DNA of 64,000 nucleotides from Tanytarsus gracilentus (Eukaryota; Arthropoda; Insecta; Diptera; Chironomidae): assembly GCA_038502055.1 (NCBI GenBank), contig JAXRKN010000044.1, forward strand, positions 4,870,001 through 4,934,000. Reading direction: 5' to 3'. The notes below the pieces were generated by a model that saw nothing but the letters and a program-made list of their open reading frames with translations, was not told the DNA's origin and did no database searches. How positions within the stretch are numbered: the first letter of the stretch is position 1; the number at the start of each line of letters is the position of its first letter. Shown piece after piece: positions 10,918 through 21,737 of this stretch. Both the position numbers and the translations under genes were made by a program.

Positions 10918-11399
10918 TTTTAATATTTATTTCTTTAAACTCTCTTAAAAGTTGTTTATTGAAGAAGCTTTTAAACCAAACTAAAAAAGCTTTTCTGTGT
11001 TTGTTAAGCTTTAATGTGATATAAAATTAATTACGTGACAATTATTTTCTCATAAAGAGCATGCGACAGTGTAATTTTAATATCCACTGAAACTATTAAA
11101 AAGGAGAAGAACACGTGCTAATTTTTAAAATTAATTGTCTGAATTTTCAATCTATTTCCATAATTTTTTGTAACGGTTTTGAAAAATTTAAACCATCTTG
11201 AAGCTTTTTTAAAATTTTAAAGCTCCCGTGTCTTTCTCCATTTTCAATTTTCTTTAAAAAATCTAAATAAGAACTTTGTTGATCACGTTTTTATTCGTTA
11301 AGTATTTGACTTTACACAAAAAAGATTAAATTAAATAAAATATGACATTTTAACTGATAAAGTAATTTCTTTAAATAAAATGAATAATTAAATATTTTC
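10918..11399. other. short intergenic region
   Basis: It holds the promoter side of the receptor gene and the 3' flank of the aminotransferase gene. It is AT-rich, with no coding frame, repeat or RNA gene seen. Confidence 0.5.
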
Positions 11400-12767
11400 T
11401 TACAAAACAATTTTCAAATTCAAAGCTTTTTGACTCTTCCCCTGGATCATGCCACAGTTTTGTAAGAGTTCATTTGAACTTTCATTCTTATCGAAATGTG
11501 AAATGCAAAATTCATTGATGCGCTGACATGCTTCAATGAGTTTATCGAGTGGCACGGTGAGAACAAATCTGAAGTATCCTTTAACTTGAAAGCATGGCCC
11601 TGGAAATGCTAAAACCGATTGCTCCTCCGTCAGTGCTTCAATGAATTCTAGGTCTGTTGAAAATTTCTTAAAATGTTCAAGATGAATTTTTATCATCATA
11701 TAAAAAGCGCCAGAAGGTTTAATTGGCTCCAGTCCGGGAACATTTTGAAGTAAATTAAAAGCCGTCATTGCATGAAGTTGAACTTTCTTAACAGTCTCAT
11801 CGAAAAATGATTGCGGTACGTTGTCGAGGATTTCAGGTAGAGCAAGTTGAATTGATCGGTTTGGTCCAAAATTTCGTCCAAGCAACTGAGAAAGTCCTTT
11901 GCGAATGTCTTTGAGTGCATCACCACGATCATGAATCACCAACCATCCCAGTCGAATGCCAGGCATTATAAATCTCTTAGTGAGTCCACTACACGACAAA
12001 ATCGGTACATTTTTAGATAACGACGCAAACGAGTGATATTCAATTCCGGGAAATACAAAATGTTCATAAATGTCGTCACTTATTAAAATTAATCCGTTTC
12101 TTTCAGCCACTGAAATTATGTCGAGCATGTGCTGCTTCATGAAAACATTCCCGCACGGATTTCCAACATTATTGACCACAATTGCTTTTGTATTTTCATC
12201 AATTTGAGCTTCGAGATTTTCCAAGTCAACTTCAAAGTTTTTCGACGAATCGAGTTTGTAGGGTTTTGAGTTGATTCCGATGCCATGAAGCCATGTGAGA
12301 TAATTAAAAGACGGCGTTGGAATTAAAATATTTTCACCCGGATTTGCAAGTACATAAAAGCAAAGTTCGAGTGAACTTGAACCACCACTCGTTAAAATCA
12401 CATCATCAGCTTTCACACCACCGCCGACATAGTTTGCGACTGCTTCGCGAGCTTCTTTAAGACCGTTGGTTGGATAGTATGAAAATGTATCTCGATCGAG
12501 TGCTCGATGAATGGCTGCGACTGCCTCGGGGGGATGAGAAAAATTGCCGAAAATTGTTGGATCACCTTAATTTATTTAAAAAATTTAAGTTTAAAATTTT
12601 AAAATACGTTAAAAATTATTTAAATTACCAAGTTGAAGAGTTATGACATCTTTATTAGGGTTCGGTTTAACTTTTGAGCTTTCGACCATAATCCGATGCG
12701 GGTTGATTGTCCGCTTGGCAAAATTGGACATTTCCAATTTATGACTTTTACTTACAACGTTCGGCAT
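11400..12767 (-). CDS. TAT: tyrosine aminotransferase
   Basis: Two exons: 12629-12767 and 11400-12565, giving 434 residues from the ATG at 12767 or 422 from an in-frame ATG at 12731. The enzyme transfers the amino group of tyrosine to 2-oxoglutarate (EC 2.6.1.5), the first step of tyrosine breakdown, using pyridoxal phosphate. Family marks: NPHRIMVESSKVKPNPNKD, then LGDPTIFGNF across the exon junction, DVILTSGGSSSLELC, VNNVGNPCGNVF, the cofactor lysine near residue 243 in SCSGLTKRF, and GIRLGW. It follows vertebrate TAT throughout, with a slightly longer C-terminal tail. The shorter start begins just before the conserved region, so either start is possible. A core promoter with a TATA box lies just upstream. 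Confidence 0.92.
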
Positions 12768-12804
12768 TTTATGACTTTTTTCTTTCGCAAGATTTCACAG
12801 TTAA

Positions 12805-12843
12805 GACTGATGAGTTGAGCATGAGGATCGCAATGCTTTTATA
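12805..12843 (-). promoter_or_regulatory. core promoter of the tyrosine aminotransferase gene
   Basis: TATAAAAG (12836-12843, minus strand) is followed about 35 bp downstream by TCAGTC (12805-12810), the arthropod initiator consensus. The predicted leader to the ATG at 12767 is about 40 nt. A repeated AGCATTGCGAT word occurs next to the TATA box and again about 60 bp upstream. Confidence 0.5.
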
Positions 12844-13275
12844 CTTTAAGAATTATCAAGAAAATTTTACGTCAACAAGAGGAATGATCGCAATGCTAGC
12901 GTGCCTTATCAGTATCACGTAAAGGAAAATTTATAGCTTAAAATCCGAAGTTAGATTTAAATTTTTTCGCATCACAACTCATTTTCCAAGCGACGCGAGT
13001 GCAAGCAAACGTGAGAAACTTTTTCGTTGATAAAATTTTTTCGCACGTATATTTGCTTTACCACTAGTGAGTGTCGTTTGTTTCGGCTTGATTAAAATGT
13101 TATTATTAGGGTTATCTTGACTTGTTTAGTGGTTATACACACGTGTGTAAAACTGGGAATTTAAAAACATCAACAACTTTGTAAACATAAAACTGAAATT
13201 CCTATGAAAAATTGAGTTCAACATTTGTCGTGTCAATTCTTAATCGCTCTTGAAATTATAGCAGTCATTGCTTTT
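12844..13275. other. intergenic region upstream of TAT
   Basis: It contains the distal promoter of TAT and the 3' flank of the REJ/GPS gene. No coding frame is supported. Confidence 0.5.
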
Positions 13276-16200
13276 TTATCCTCTCATTATAAACTCATCA
13301 TGATATTTTGCATATTTGATTTCCTTCGACGCGTGTCGCTGAATGTGAAAAAAGATCGTAAATAACTTCCATTTAATTAATTAAATTTGCACTAACCATT
13401 GGTAGATTAATGGTCGACTTTGCATAGCTGCGACATTTATAGAGCAAGAAAATTATGATTATGGCCAGAAAAAGGACAATCAAGAAAATTATTAGTGTCC
13501 AACCGACTGAAGCTTCATTTGCTGTGGGAAAAAGAAGTTTTGTTAAAAATTCAAAGATTTAAATTTTCAATTTACATTCAGCCATTATTTCCGTTGATGT
13601 CATCGCCATTATGGTTGTCACATAGTACTCCGTTGTTGCCACTGAAGTCGATGCACTTTTTGTTGATCCTTTAAAAACGGGCTTTTGTGAAGGTTTGGAT
13701 GTTGTTGCCGGCGTGACTGATTTTATTGGCGCCGTTGACTTTTGAAGTATATTTTCGACTTTTTTTGATGCCTCGGAATTTCCGGATGTTTTTGAAGTAT
13801 ATTTGGGGGAAGGGTTCCTGTCTGAAGGGTTTCTTGTTGAGCTTGAAAATTTATTGTTTGAGTCAGTCGATGTTGTTGGATTTTTATCTTCACTTGAATT
13901 ATTTTGACCGTTTGAAGGATTTTTTGATGAAGTTTCTTCATTAATTGAATTTTCTGTGGTTATTCTTAAATCATTGTCTTTGTCTTTTATGTTCTCAGTA
14001 GTGATTTTATTTTTCTCGCCATCATTTGAGTTTTCATCTTTATTTTTCTCCTCTACCTCACTTGCAGTGGTTTTCTTTGAATCTTCACTATCCGTTGAAT
14101 ATTTGGTGATTTCACTTCGATCGGTAATAATAACAGAATTTTTAGTTGAGCCTGTCTCAGTCTTTGAAGTGACATCAGAAGTAATTTTTGAATTTTCTAC
14201 TGTACTTTCAATTGGTTTTGGTGTACTTGAAAATTGAAGAGTTGCATCTGAAGGCGGAGTTACTTCAGTTTTTAAAGTTGTTTCGAGTTTTTTATCAGCA
14301 GAAGTTGTGGTTGATCCATCGACTTTAGTAGTTTGTCCTTGATTGCTGTTTTTAATTCCTGAATTTTGATCACTTGAAGAATTTTTATCATTAGAAATTT
14401 CTTCAGATGTTGTAGAGTTTTTATCATTAGAAATTTCTCCGGATGTTGTAGAATCGGTAACTGAATTTGAGGAATCATTGTCATTGCTTCCTTGTGTTGG
14501 GCTTTGATTATTTTCCGAAAATTTTTCAGTCGTTGCTTCTGTTGTGATTTTACTGCCGTTTGATAATTTTTCATCAGTTCCAGGAGGAGCTGTCGTGACA
14601 TCCTTTTGATCGATCGGTTTCGGAGTTTTATTACTAACTGAATTTTCATTCGATTTTTCTCTGAATTTTCCATACTTAATCACCACTGAGTCGGTTAAGC
14701 TTTTGCACTTACAAACTATTTTTGAGTTTTCTACAATTTGCTTTTCACATGCGGTTGAAATCCAGTTATTAGAGTTCCAGGTTTGGCAAAAGTGCTGGAA
14801 ATTTAAATTTATTTTTTATCATTTTAAAAGTTTCAAATTTAAATTTTTTAATTCACCTCATCCGTAATATTACTCGCATCACCGACCAACTCCAAAATCG
14901 CTTGCTCTCCAACAACAGAAGCTCGAATCATTGAAGGATTTTCACTTTCAAAACTATCCATAACGATTGTCTCATAAACTTCATCTTTCTCTTTATTATT
15001 GAGGTCATAAACATCCGTTTTGTATTTAATTTTTCCAATGCAGACGAATTTTGATGGAAAATTCAAGTTTTGAGCAAAAATTACCGTCGATTTTTCATCT
15101 GGCGGAAATTTTTGTGGCTCGTTGTAGATATGACGTGAATAAATTTTCGAGACTTCAACTGTGACAAATTTTGACTCTTAAAAATTTAAAAAATTTAACG
15201 TTTAAAAATTTTAAAGAATTTTTTAAATATTTTTTCAACAACTCACGAATAACTTTTGCATTGAGATTTTTGTCGCCACATAATGACGCCACAAACTGAC
15301 GAATTTTGGTTACAAATCTCTTTTTTTCACGCTTGACAACTTCATTGTTCGATGATGAGAGAAGAACATCAGATAACGTCAGAATGTTTTTCATGTAGTC
15401 GGTATTGCGAGTCACAATCGATTTTTGGTTGATTTTAAGAATTGAAAATCTTTTCTGTCTCGACCTTGATCTTGCGTCCGTGACACTTAACACATCCTCA
15501 ACAAATTCATCGTCATTTATCGCGATTATTCTCATTAAATTTTCCGACATTTTTACAAACTCAATAACTCGCTGCTGATAAACGAATTTTGTGGATTTTT
15601 CAGCTTTAAGTTGAATCAACTCATTTTTGAGCATTTCGACAATTTTCTCCTCATAATCTTTTGAATTTCCGTTGACATGTTTGAGTGTTAAAACTAATAC
15701 AGCAGCTGAGTTGAGAACTTTTGGATATTCTGAGCGAGCTAGACATCCTCGAATTTCTTCAAGTTTGAAATTTATTTCATCTTCTGAATATTTGTGAGAT
15801 TTAATTGCGGAAATTTTCGGTCCTTGCTTCATTATGCACGCGTTGTTGTTGTCACAAACCTAATTATTAAAATATATATTTGTGTTCAGTTAATTAATAA
15901 ATTAATTCACCTCCATGAATGTCTCGATAGCATCTGAGTGTGGCAGTTGAGTGTGTGCGACTTGATTTTCATAAAAACTTCCCACGACAATTGGTAAGTC
16001 ATTGACTTTGTATCCGAATGTGTATTTTAACGGATAATCACTTTGTCGATCCTTTCCAGCTCCGGTAGTAAGTTTAAATTCTTGTTTCATCGGAATGCCA
16101 TCTAAAGGAAAAATCTCCAAATCTAAAACTTTTGGCGGTCCATTTGTCTCCACAATAATGTCATAAAAAGTCATCACGTTTTTTCGGTCTGTCGCATTTA

Positions 16201-18875
16201 AATCAGAAATTGGTTCAGGGCAATTTATGTCGAGTCGAAATTTGTATTTTTCTTCGGCCTTTAGACTGTTCGATGGGATGGTCATCGTGATATCCTTTGA
16301 AAGCGTGCTATTGTCATAATCCACGAGCTCATTTAAAAAGTGCTCTTCATAGTCTCGAATGGAAACGGAGCCTAAGTTTGACATGTTGTCAAGCAGTGGC
16401 TGTCCAAATCCCTCTTCAGCCTTTATCGACCATGTTGCCGTACATCGCGGCACGAGGTCGAGAATTGTCGCCACAAACTCATTTTTTTCAAACACGTTAA
16501 TTGGTTGAGGTGGAAAATATTTCATGACTGCGTATGGAATTACCTTGGGGTTGACAATGACATTTGTCGTCGAGTCTTTTTTGACTTCATTTAGTGTCGA
16601 TGTAGATTTGAGATTAAAATTACCCTCTCTAGGGAAACTTAAGGTCGTTTGAATGACTTCAGATGAGTTCACAAAAAAGCTTTCGCAATCATCATCATCA
16701 CCACTGCAGGTCCATTTTATATTTAGATTCACAACGTCAAAATGGCGATAAATCAGAGCTGAAAATGGCACTTCTTTGCTGATACCAACCGAGCATGCCG
16801 CAGGAACATTTTGAACCTCAAATTCAACGGCAAAAATTTTTACTGGCAGTGAAACCTGTAGGGTGGATTTTTTTTACAATTATTTTAAACTTTTTGCATC
16901 ACACCCAAAAAGTCAATTCTCAACTTTCGAACTTACACTCGCCATTGCGTCTTTTTGATTATTAAAAATTGTCACGCGAACTTTATAAAATTTTCCCCCT
17001 TCGAGAACTCCGGATGGAATTTTTAAAACATTTCCTCGCACATCCAAATAATCATCGCCATCTGCTGACATTCCATCGATTTTCCATTGATAAAAGAATT
17101 CGTTGATTTGATCACAAAAACGTACATCTGCAACTGCCAAAAATTCTGCATCGCTGCGGAATGACTCGGCGCCAAAGAGAAAAAGAGAAACGCCGTCGCT
17201 GATCTGGGTGGAAAATAAAGTTTTTAAATTTATGAATTTTATTTTTAAAAAGATTTCTTACATTCGATTGCGTTGTTTGCAGTTCATTTCCTTTGTAAGT
17301 TATGCTGAAACTTTGGGCATCACTTTTGACACTATTTTGATCAATTCCGATGATTTTGAAAGTGTAAATCACTTGGGGTGTCAACTGGAGATTAAGAAAA
17401 TTGAAATTTGCATGGAATCATTACATAAAAAATTTATTAGAAAACTTTCAAACAAAACTTTAGTTTTTTGAATTTTTAAGCTTGCAAGGACTTTTAAAGT
17501 TCAAAATATACATAAATTCTGCATAAAACATTCTGCAGAAATTTTACACATTATTTTTTTCTGCAGAATTTTCAACACCTGGGAAATTCCTAACACCTGG
17601 GAAATTCCTAACACCTGGGAAATTCCCAACACCTGGGAAATTCCCAACACCTGGGAAATTCCCAACTCCTGGGAAATTCCCAACACCTGGGAAATTCCCA
17701 ACACCTGGGAAATTCCCAACACCTGGGAAATTCCCAACACCTGGGAAATTCCCAACTCCTGGGAAATTCCCAACTCCTGGGAAATTCCCAACACCTGGGA
17801 AATTCCCAACACCTGGGAAATTCCCAACTCCTGGGAAATTCCCAACTCCTGGGAAATTCCCAACACCTGGGAAATTCCCAACACCTGGGAAATTCCCAAC
17901 TCCTGGGAAATTCCCAACTCCTGGGAAATTCCCAACTCCTGGGAAATTCCCAACACCTGGGAAATTCCCAACTCCTGGGAAATTCCCAACACCTGGGAAA
18001 TTCCCAACACCTGGGAAATTCCCAACTCCTGGGAAATTCCCAACTCCTGGGAAATTCCCAACACCTGGGAAATTCCCAACTCCTGGGAAATTCCCAACAC
18101 CTGGGAAATTCCCAACTCCTGGGAAATTCCCAACTCCTGGGAAATTCCCAACTCCTGGGAAATTCCCAACACCTGGGAAATTCCCAACTCCTGGGAAATT
18201 CCCAACACCTGGGAAATTCCCAACTCCTGGGAAATTCCCAACTCCTGGGAAATTCCCAACTTTTGGAGGATTAAAAAGCTCAAAATTAAATTCAATTCAT
18301 TTTTGGAAAATATAAAATTATATTTTAAAATTTTTTTGAAAATTGTTAGAATGCAATAATCTTTAAAAAATTTCTAATACACAATAAAATAAATTTTTAT
18401 TTTCTTAATGCGAAGCAACTTGCAAACTGCATTAAGTGCATATATAAAAATTTCATGACCCAATAACCCAACTACATATCCTCCCTACTCTCACCTCCTT
18501 TGCATCGATTTCGATTTGATTTTTGAGCGAAATTTCATCGGAAACGCTTTGTGTTGCAAATTTTGCCTGCATTGCTCGAACATGCTTCCAAATGCTGAGT
18601 GTATGACGCTGATTTTTAAAACCATCGAGTAATTCGAAGTCAATTGTGATTGAATATTTCAATCGTTGACCTTCGCTGGTCTGAAGTCCAATTGTGACTC
18701 GATTCGTGACATTTTGTTGAACCGGCGACACTTTTTCGTTCGGACAAATGAACTTTGGTGCTAAAACACGCAAAAATGGTCGATTTTCGTCATCTGACAC
18801 TTGTTGCGAGACAGCCAATTGAGCAAATATCGCAATGCCAATGAAAAAATTAGCGATTTTATTAAAATGTGTCAT
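13276..18875 (-). CDS. REJ-like/GPS-like single-pass membrane protein with mucin domain
   Basis: Nine exons, phases consistent: 18495-18875, 17262-17384, 16937-17203, 15911-16855, 15247-15859, 14857-15176, 13576-14794, 13397-13521 and 13276-13338, giving about 1351 residues. The start at 18875 opens a signal peptide (MTHFNKIANFFIGIAIFAQL); a longer frame upstream lacks one. Residues about 30-650 are Ig/PKD-like beta segments resembling the REJ module of polycystin-1 and egg-jelly receptors. Near 884 a GPS-like motif has its four cysteines and two tryptophans (CQTWNSNNW..C..VCKCKSL). Next come about 365 Ser/Thr/Asn/Lys-rich residues (mucin-like), one transmembrane helix near 1297-1319 and a 32-residue basic tail. 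The polycystin PLAT domain and 11-helix bundle are absent. It probably acts at the cell surface in adhesion or recognition. The last exon is the weakest part; without it the frame ends seven codons after 13397. Confidence 0.7.
17573..18258 (-). repeat. 18-bp minisatellite, about 38 copies, in intron 1 of the REJ/GPS gene
   Basis: The sense-strand unit is TTGGGAATTTCCCAGGTG, alternating with a version ending GAG. All units are 18 bp with almost no other variation apart from two units near 17590-17610. Being a multiple of three, the array leaves an open frame encoding a hexapeptide (LGISQV or LGISQE), but this lies inside a 1110-bp intron. Reading down the gene, the two variants form runs such as EEVEVE repeated, then EEVV repeated, then mostly V, which shows expansion by blocks of several units. 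Confidence 0.95.
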
Positions 18876-21737
18876 TTTTATTTCAATAAGCTCATCGTTG
18901 AAAAAAATGATTTTTGTTGTGGACACCAACATGTCGCCACGGAAACCGAAAAGGCATTTTATATTTTCAAAAGGATATGAATAAAAACAGAAATGCGAGT
19001 GAGTGAGGTCAGTTACATTTTGTGCATTCTAAAATGCATGAAAAATGGAATTGGCCCATTTTACGAATGGCAGCTTGATTTCCGGAATAATTTAAATAAA
19101 AATGTGGAAAAATTTGAAATTTTTTACCCTTGAAAAAATTAATTTTTCGTTTAAACTTTTTTCATCCTCATGAGGCCTCATAAATTTTTTTGCTTTGTAT
19201 TCAGATGAAAAATATTTTTTTGCTACTCATAAAAACGCGAAAAATTGTTGATAACTCACTTCTAAAAATACATTTACGAGCATTATAAACATTTCACACT
19301 CTTTTAATTTTCTTAATTACCTAGTTTGAAAATGTAAGTACACATTTTTTTACTTGTAAAAAATAATCATAAACTTTTTCAACCATAAAATTAATTTTTT
19401 TGAGTGAAGTGTTATCATAAAAATGTGTAAACGGTAAATTTTTAGGAAAAACTCAAAAATCAACCTTGAATTTATTTTGGCAATGTTTCAGAGTGAATCA
19501 ATTTGAAATTCTTAAGTTTCAACTAAAAAACCCAAAAAAAATTTATTAACCTATTTTTTGGTAATTTTCTTTGTTAATTAATCTTTTTTCCAATATCAAT
19601 GTCTTCATTTTTAGCTCGGTCACAATCCAAACGCTATTTTATGGACATTAAAAATTAATTACATCTAATTCGAATGCTGATTGTCGATATTTTTTATTTT
19701 CCTCAAAAGCTCAAAGCGACATAATGTTGGTGAAAAGCCATAAATATAGAGTGAGTTGTGGCTGATAATTAATTGATAAAATCCACTCCTTACTGCAGCT
19801 GAACTTGGTGGGAAATTTTTCGATTAAAAATACTTGCTGGTATTTTAAATGTGAATTTTCAATTTAGTTAATAACTTTTTTATGAGCGTTCATCGATCGA
19901 TTTGAATTTCAAGCCAATTAATTTTTTTCTAGACAATATTAAGTGCGAAAAATAATTTAAAATTTGATGAAATTCCAGTTAAAAAAATTTTACTTTTTTG
20001 CAGTACTAACATCAAAAAGTTTGAAATATTTTTGAATGAAATTTTTAAAATTGTTCGCATAATTCAGAACCTTGTTAAAAAGAACTTCAAAAAAAATTCA
20101 ACCAATTAAGTTAATCAGAAAAGTCCGTTATTGAGTAAACACAATTAATTTCAATCTATTTTTGTCCACTTCATCAATGCATTGATTATTCACAAAAATC
20201 GACGTCTCAACTCTTTTATATTCTCACTTTTACTCGATCTCATATATTTTTATATGGCGGAAATAAGAAGACCATTAATGGTCATGAAACAACAAGCAAC
20301 ACTGTAGAATAGAAGTTAAAGGTGTGATAGCTATTAATTTTTATTTTGGCATGGTGTTAAAAGGTGTAATGAATGAAATTATGGTGGTTTTGCGGCTATT
20401 TGTTGGTTTTATGGGGTTAGTTTGTGTTTGATGAAATTCATCCGTTAAAAATTTAAATTTTACTAGCATTTTTTTATTGGTTCGTTGAGGGATCATTCGA
20501 AAATTACGTCACTTACTAAATAAAGAAACTTTAATAATTTCAATAAAATTTGATTAATTTAAATTAAAATTTTTAAAAATTAAAAAAATCTTCGTGACCT
20601 AATTTACAAACTTTACCCTAAATCCAAGCCTAACAGCAGATAACATTAATAATTTTCTCTCTTTGTTTATTTTGACGGAAACAACCCACCGAAATTTCAC
20701 TATCAGCTCTGCGTGCTAATTTTTCATATTTCGCAGTCCTTGACCGATGATGTCAAAAAAGAAAATTCGGAATCGATGGAGCTTTTTTTATGTGTGCCAC
20801 ATTCATGCCGCCAAATTTTATTCTCTTCTTCAAGGACATTCTCTCGAAAAAAAATTTCCATGCTTTCACAAGTTTGCGCTTCTCTTTGTTTCGAACATTT
20901 TTCTCTCGCTCTCTTGCGTTTTTCGAAAGTGTGAGAGCGAAATAATTTTTTCATCGCAGCAGCAGCAGTTCGAGTGAGTCTTTGAAACGGAAAGCATCGT
21001 GTAAGGGTTGTTTTCGCGAAAGTAAAAGTGATTTTTGTTTGAAACAATTTGAGGAATAATTAATTACCAAGTGATGTTAAAATATTTCTGATAAAATAAT
21101 TAAGTGTCACATTCACAAAACAGGTGATTTCGCTCTTAATCAAACGAAATTATCTTGTACCAACATTTTAAGATTCTATTTTTAAATGAAAAAAAAAGCT
21201 TAAAAGATTTTAAAGTCATTGTAGAACTAACAAAAGAGAAGAAATTTTGTGCAACAATTGAAGAGATAAATTTTAGGGGAAAGAGAGTTTGAGTACGAAT
21301 GAAATGAATTCAAATGCCAGAAAACCGGCATTGACCTTGAAAGTTTGGATTAGATTTTGCAAAGATTATTGATGCACAAGAAGGATAACAAAGTTTTTTA
21401 GAATTTTGGGCTCCAAATTTCACGCATGCCTACTTTTTGAATATTTTAACGAATTCAAGACAACTTTTATGACCTTTTATGCACACTCAAAGTAAACTTA
21501 AAATTTAAACTTTTTCCGGCATTTTGAAATTTTCTCTCTTAGTGTGTTTGAAAATAAGGCTGAAAATTAATTTTACTAATCCTTTCATAGAAACAGAAAC
21601 TCGGTTAAAAATATTTTACAAGTGCAGAAAAAAACGACATGCAGTGAAGTCTAAAAATAAAATTCGGTGATGCCATAGAGAAAAAAAAGTGATATTTGTC
21701 AAGTTGCATCAACAGTACCTGAATATTTTATGCGAAA
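18876..21737. other. intergenic region between divergent genes
   Basis: This 2.9-kb stretch separates the start of the REJ/GPS gene (minus) from that of the DUF229 gene (plus) and must hold both promoters. From about 20640 to 21050 the sequence is less AT-rich, with TCAGCTCTGCGTG and a CAGCAGCAGCAGTTCGAGTGAG stretch, which could be promoter and 5' leader of the plus-strand gene. No coding frame is supported. Confidence 0.45.

Noticed and set aside
13559..14673. Alternative long frames inside the Ser/Thr/Asn-rich part of the REJ/GPS gene
   Set aside because: Low-complexity AAT/ACA-rich coding DNA stays open in other frames; only one joins in phase to the GPS exon and the transmembrane exon.
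17501..18295. 264-codon frame of repeated LGISQ(E/V) hexapeptides as a protein
   Set aside because: It is the by-product of an 18-bp minisatellite with no stop; it lies within an intron bounded by phase-matched exons of a conserved-looking gene.
20713..21047. Three overlapping frames (73-107 codons) upstream of the DUF229 gene
   Set aside because: They overlap on both strands, contain no motif, and lie in a probable promoter/leader region.
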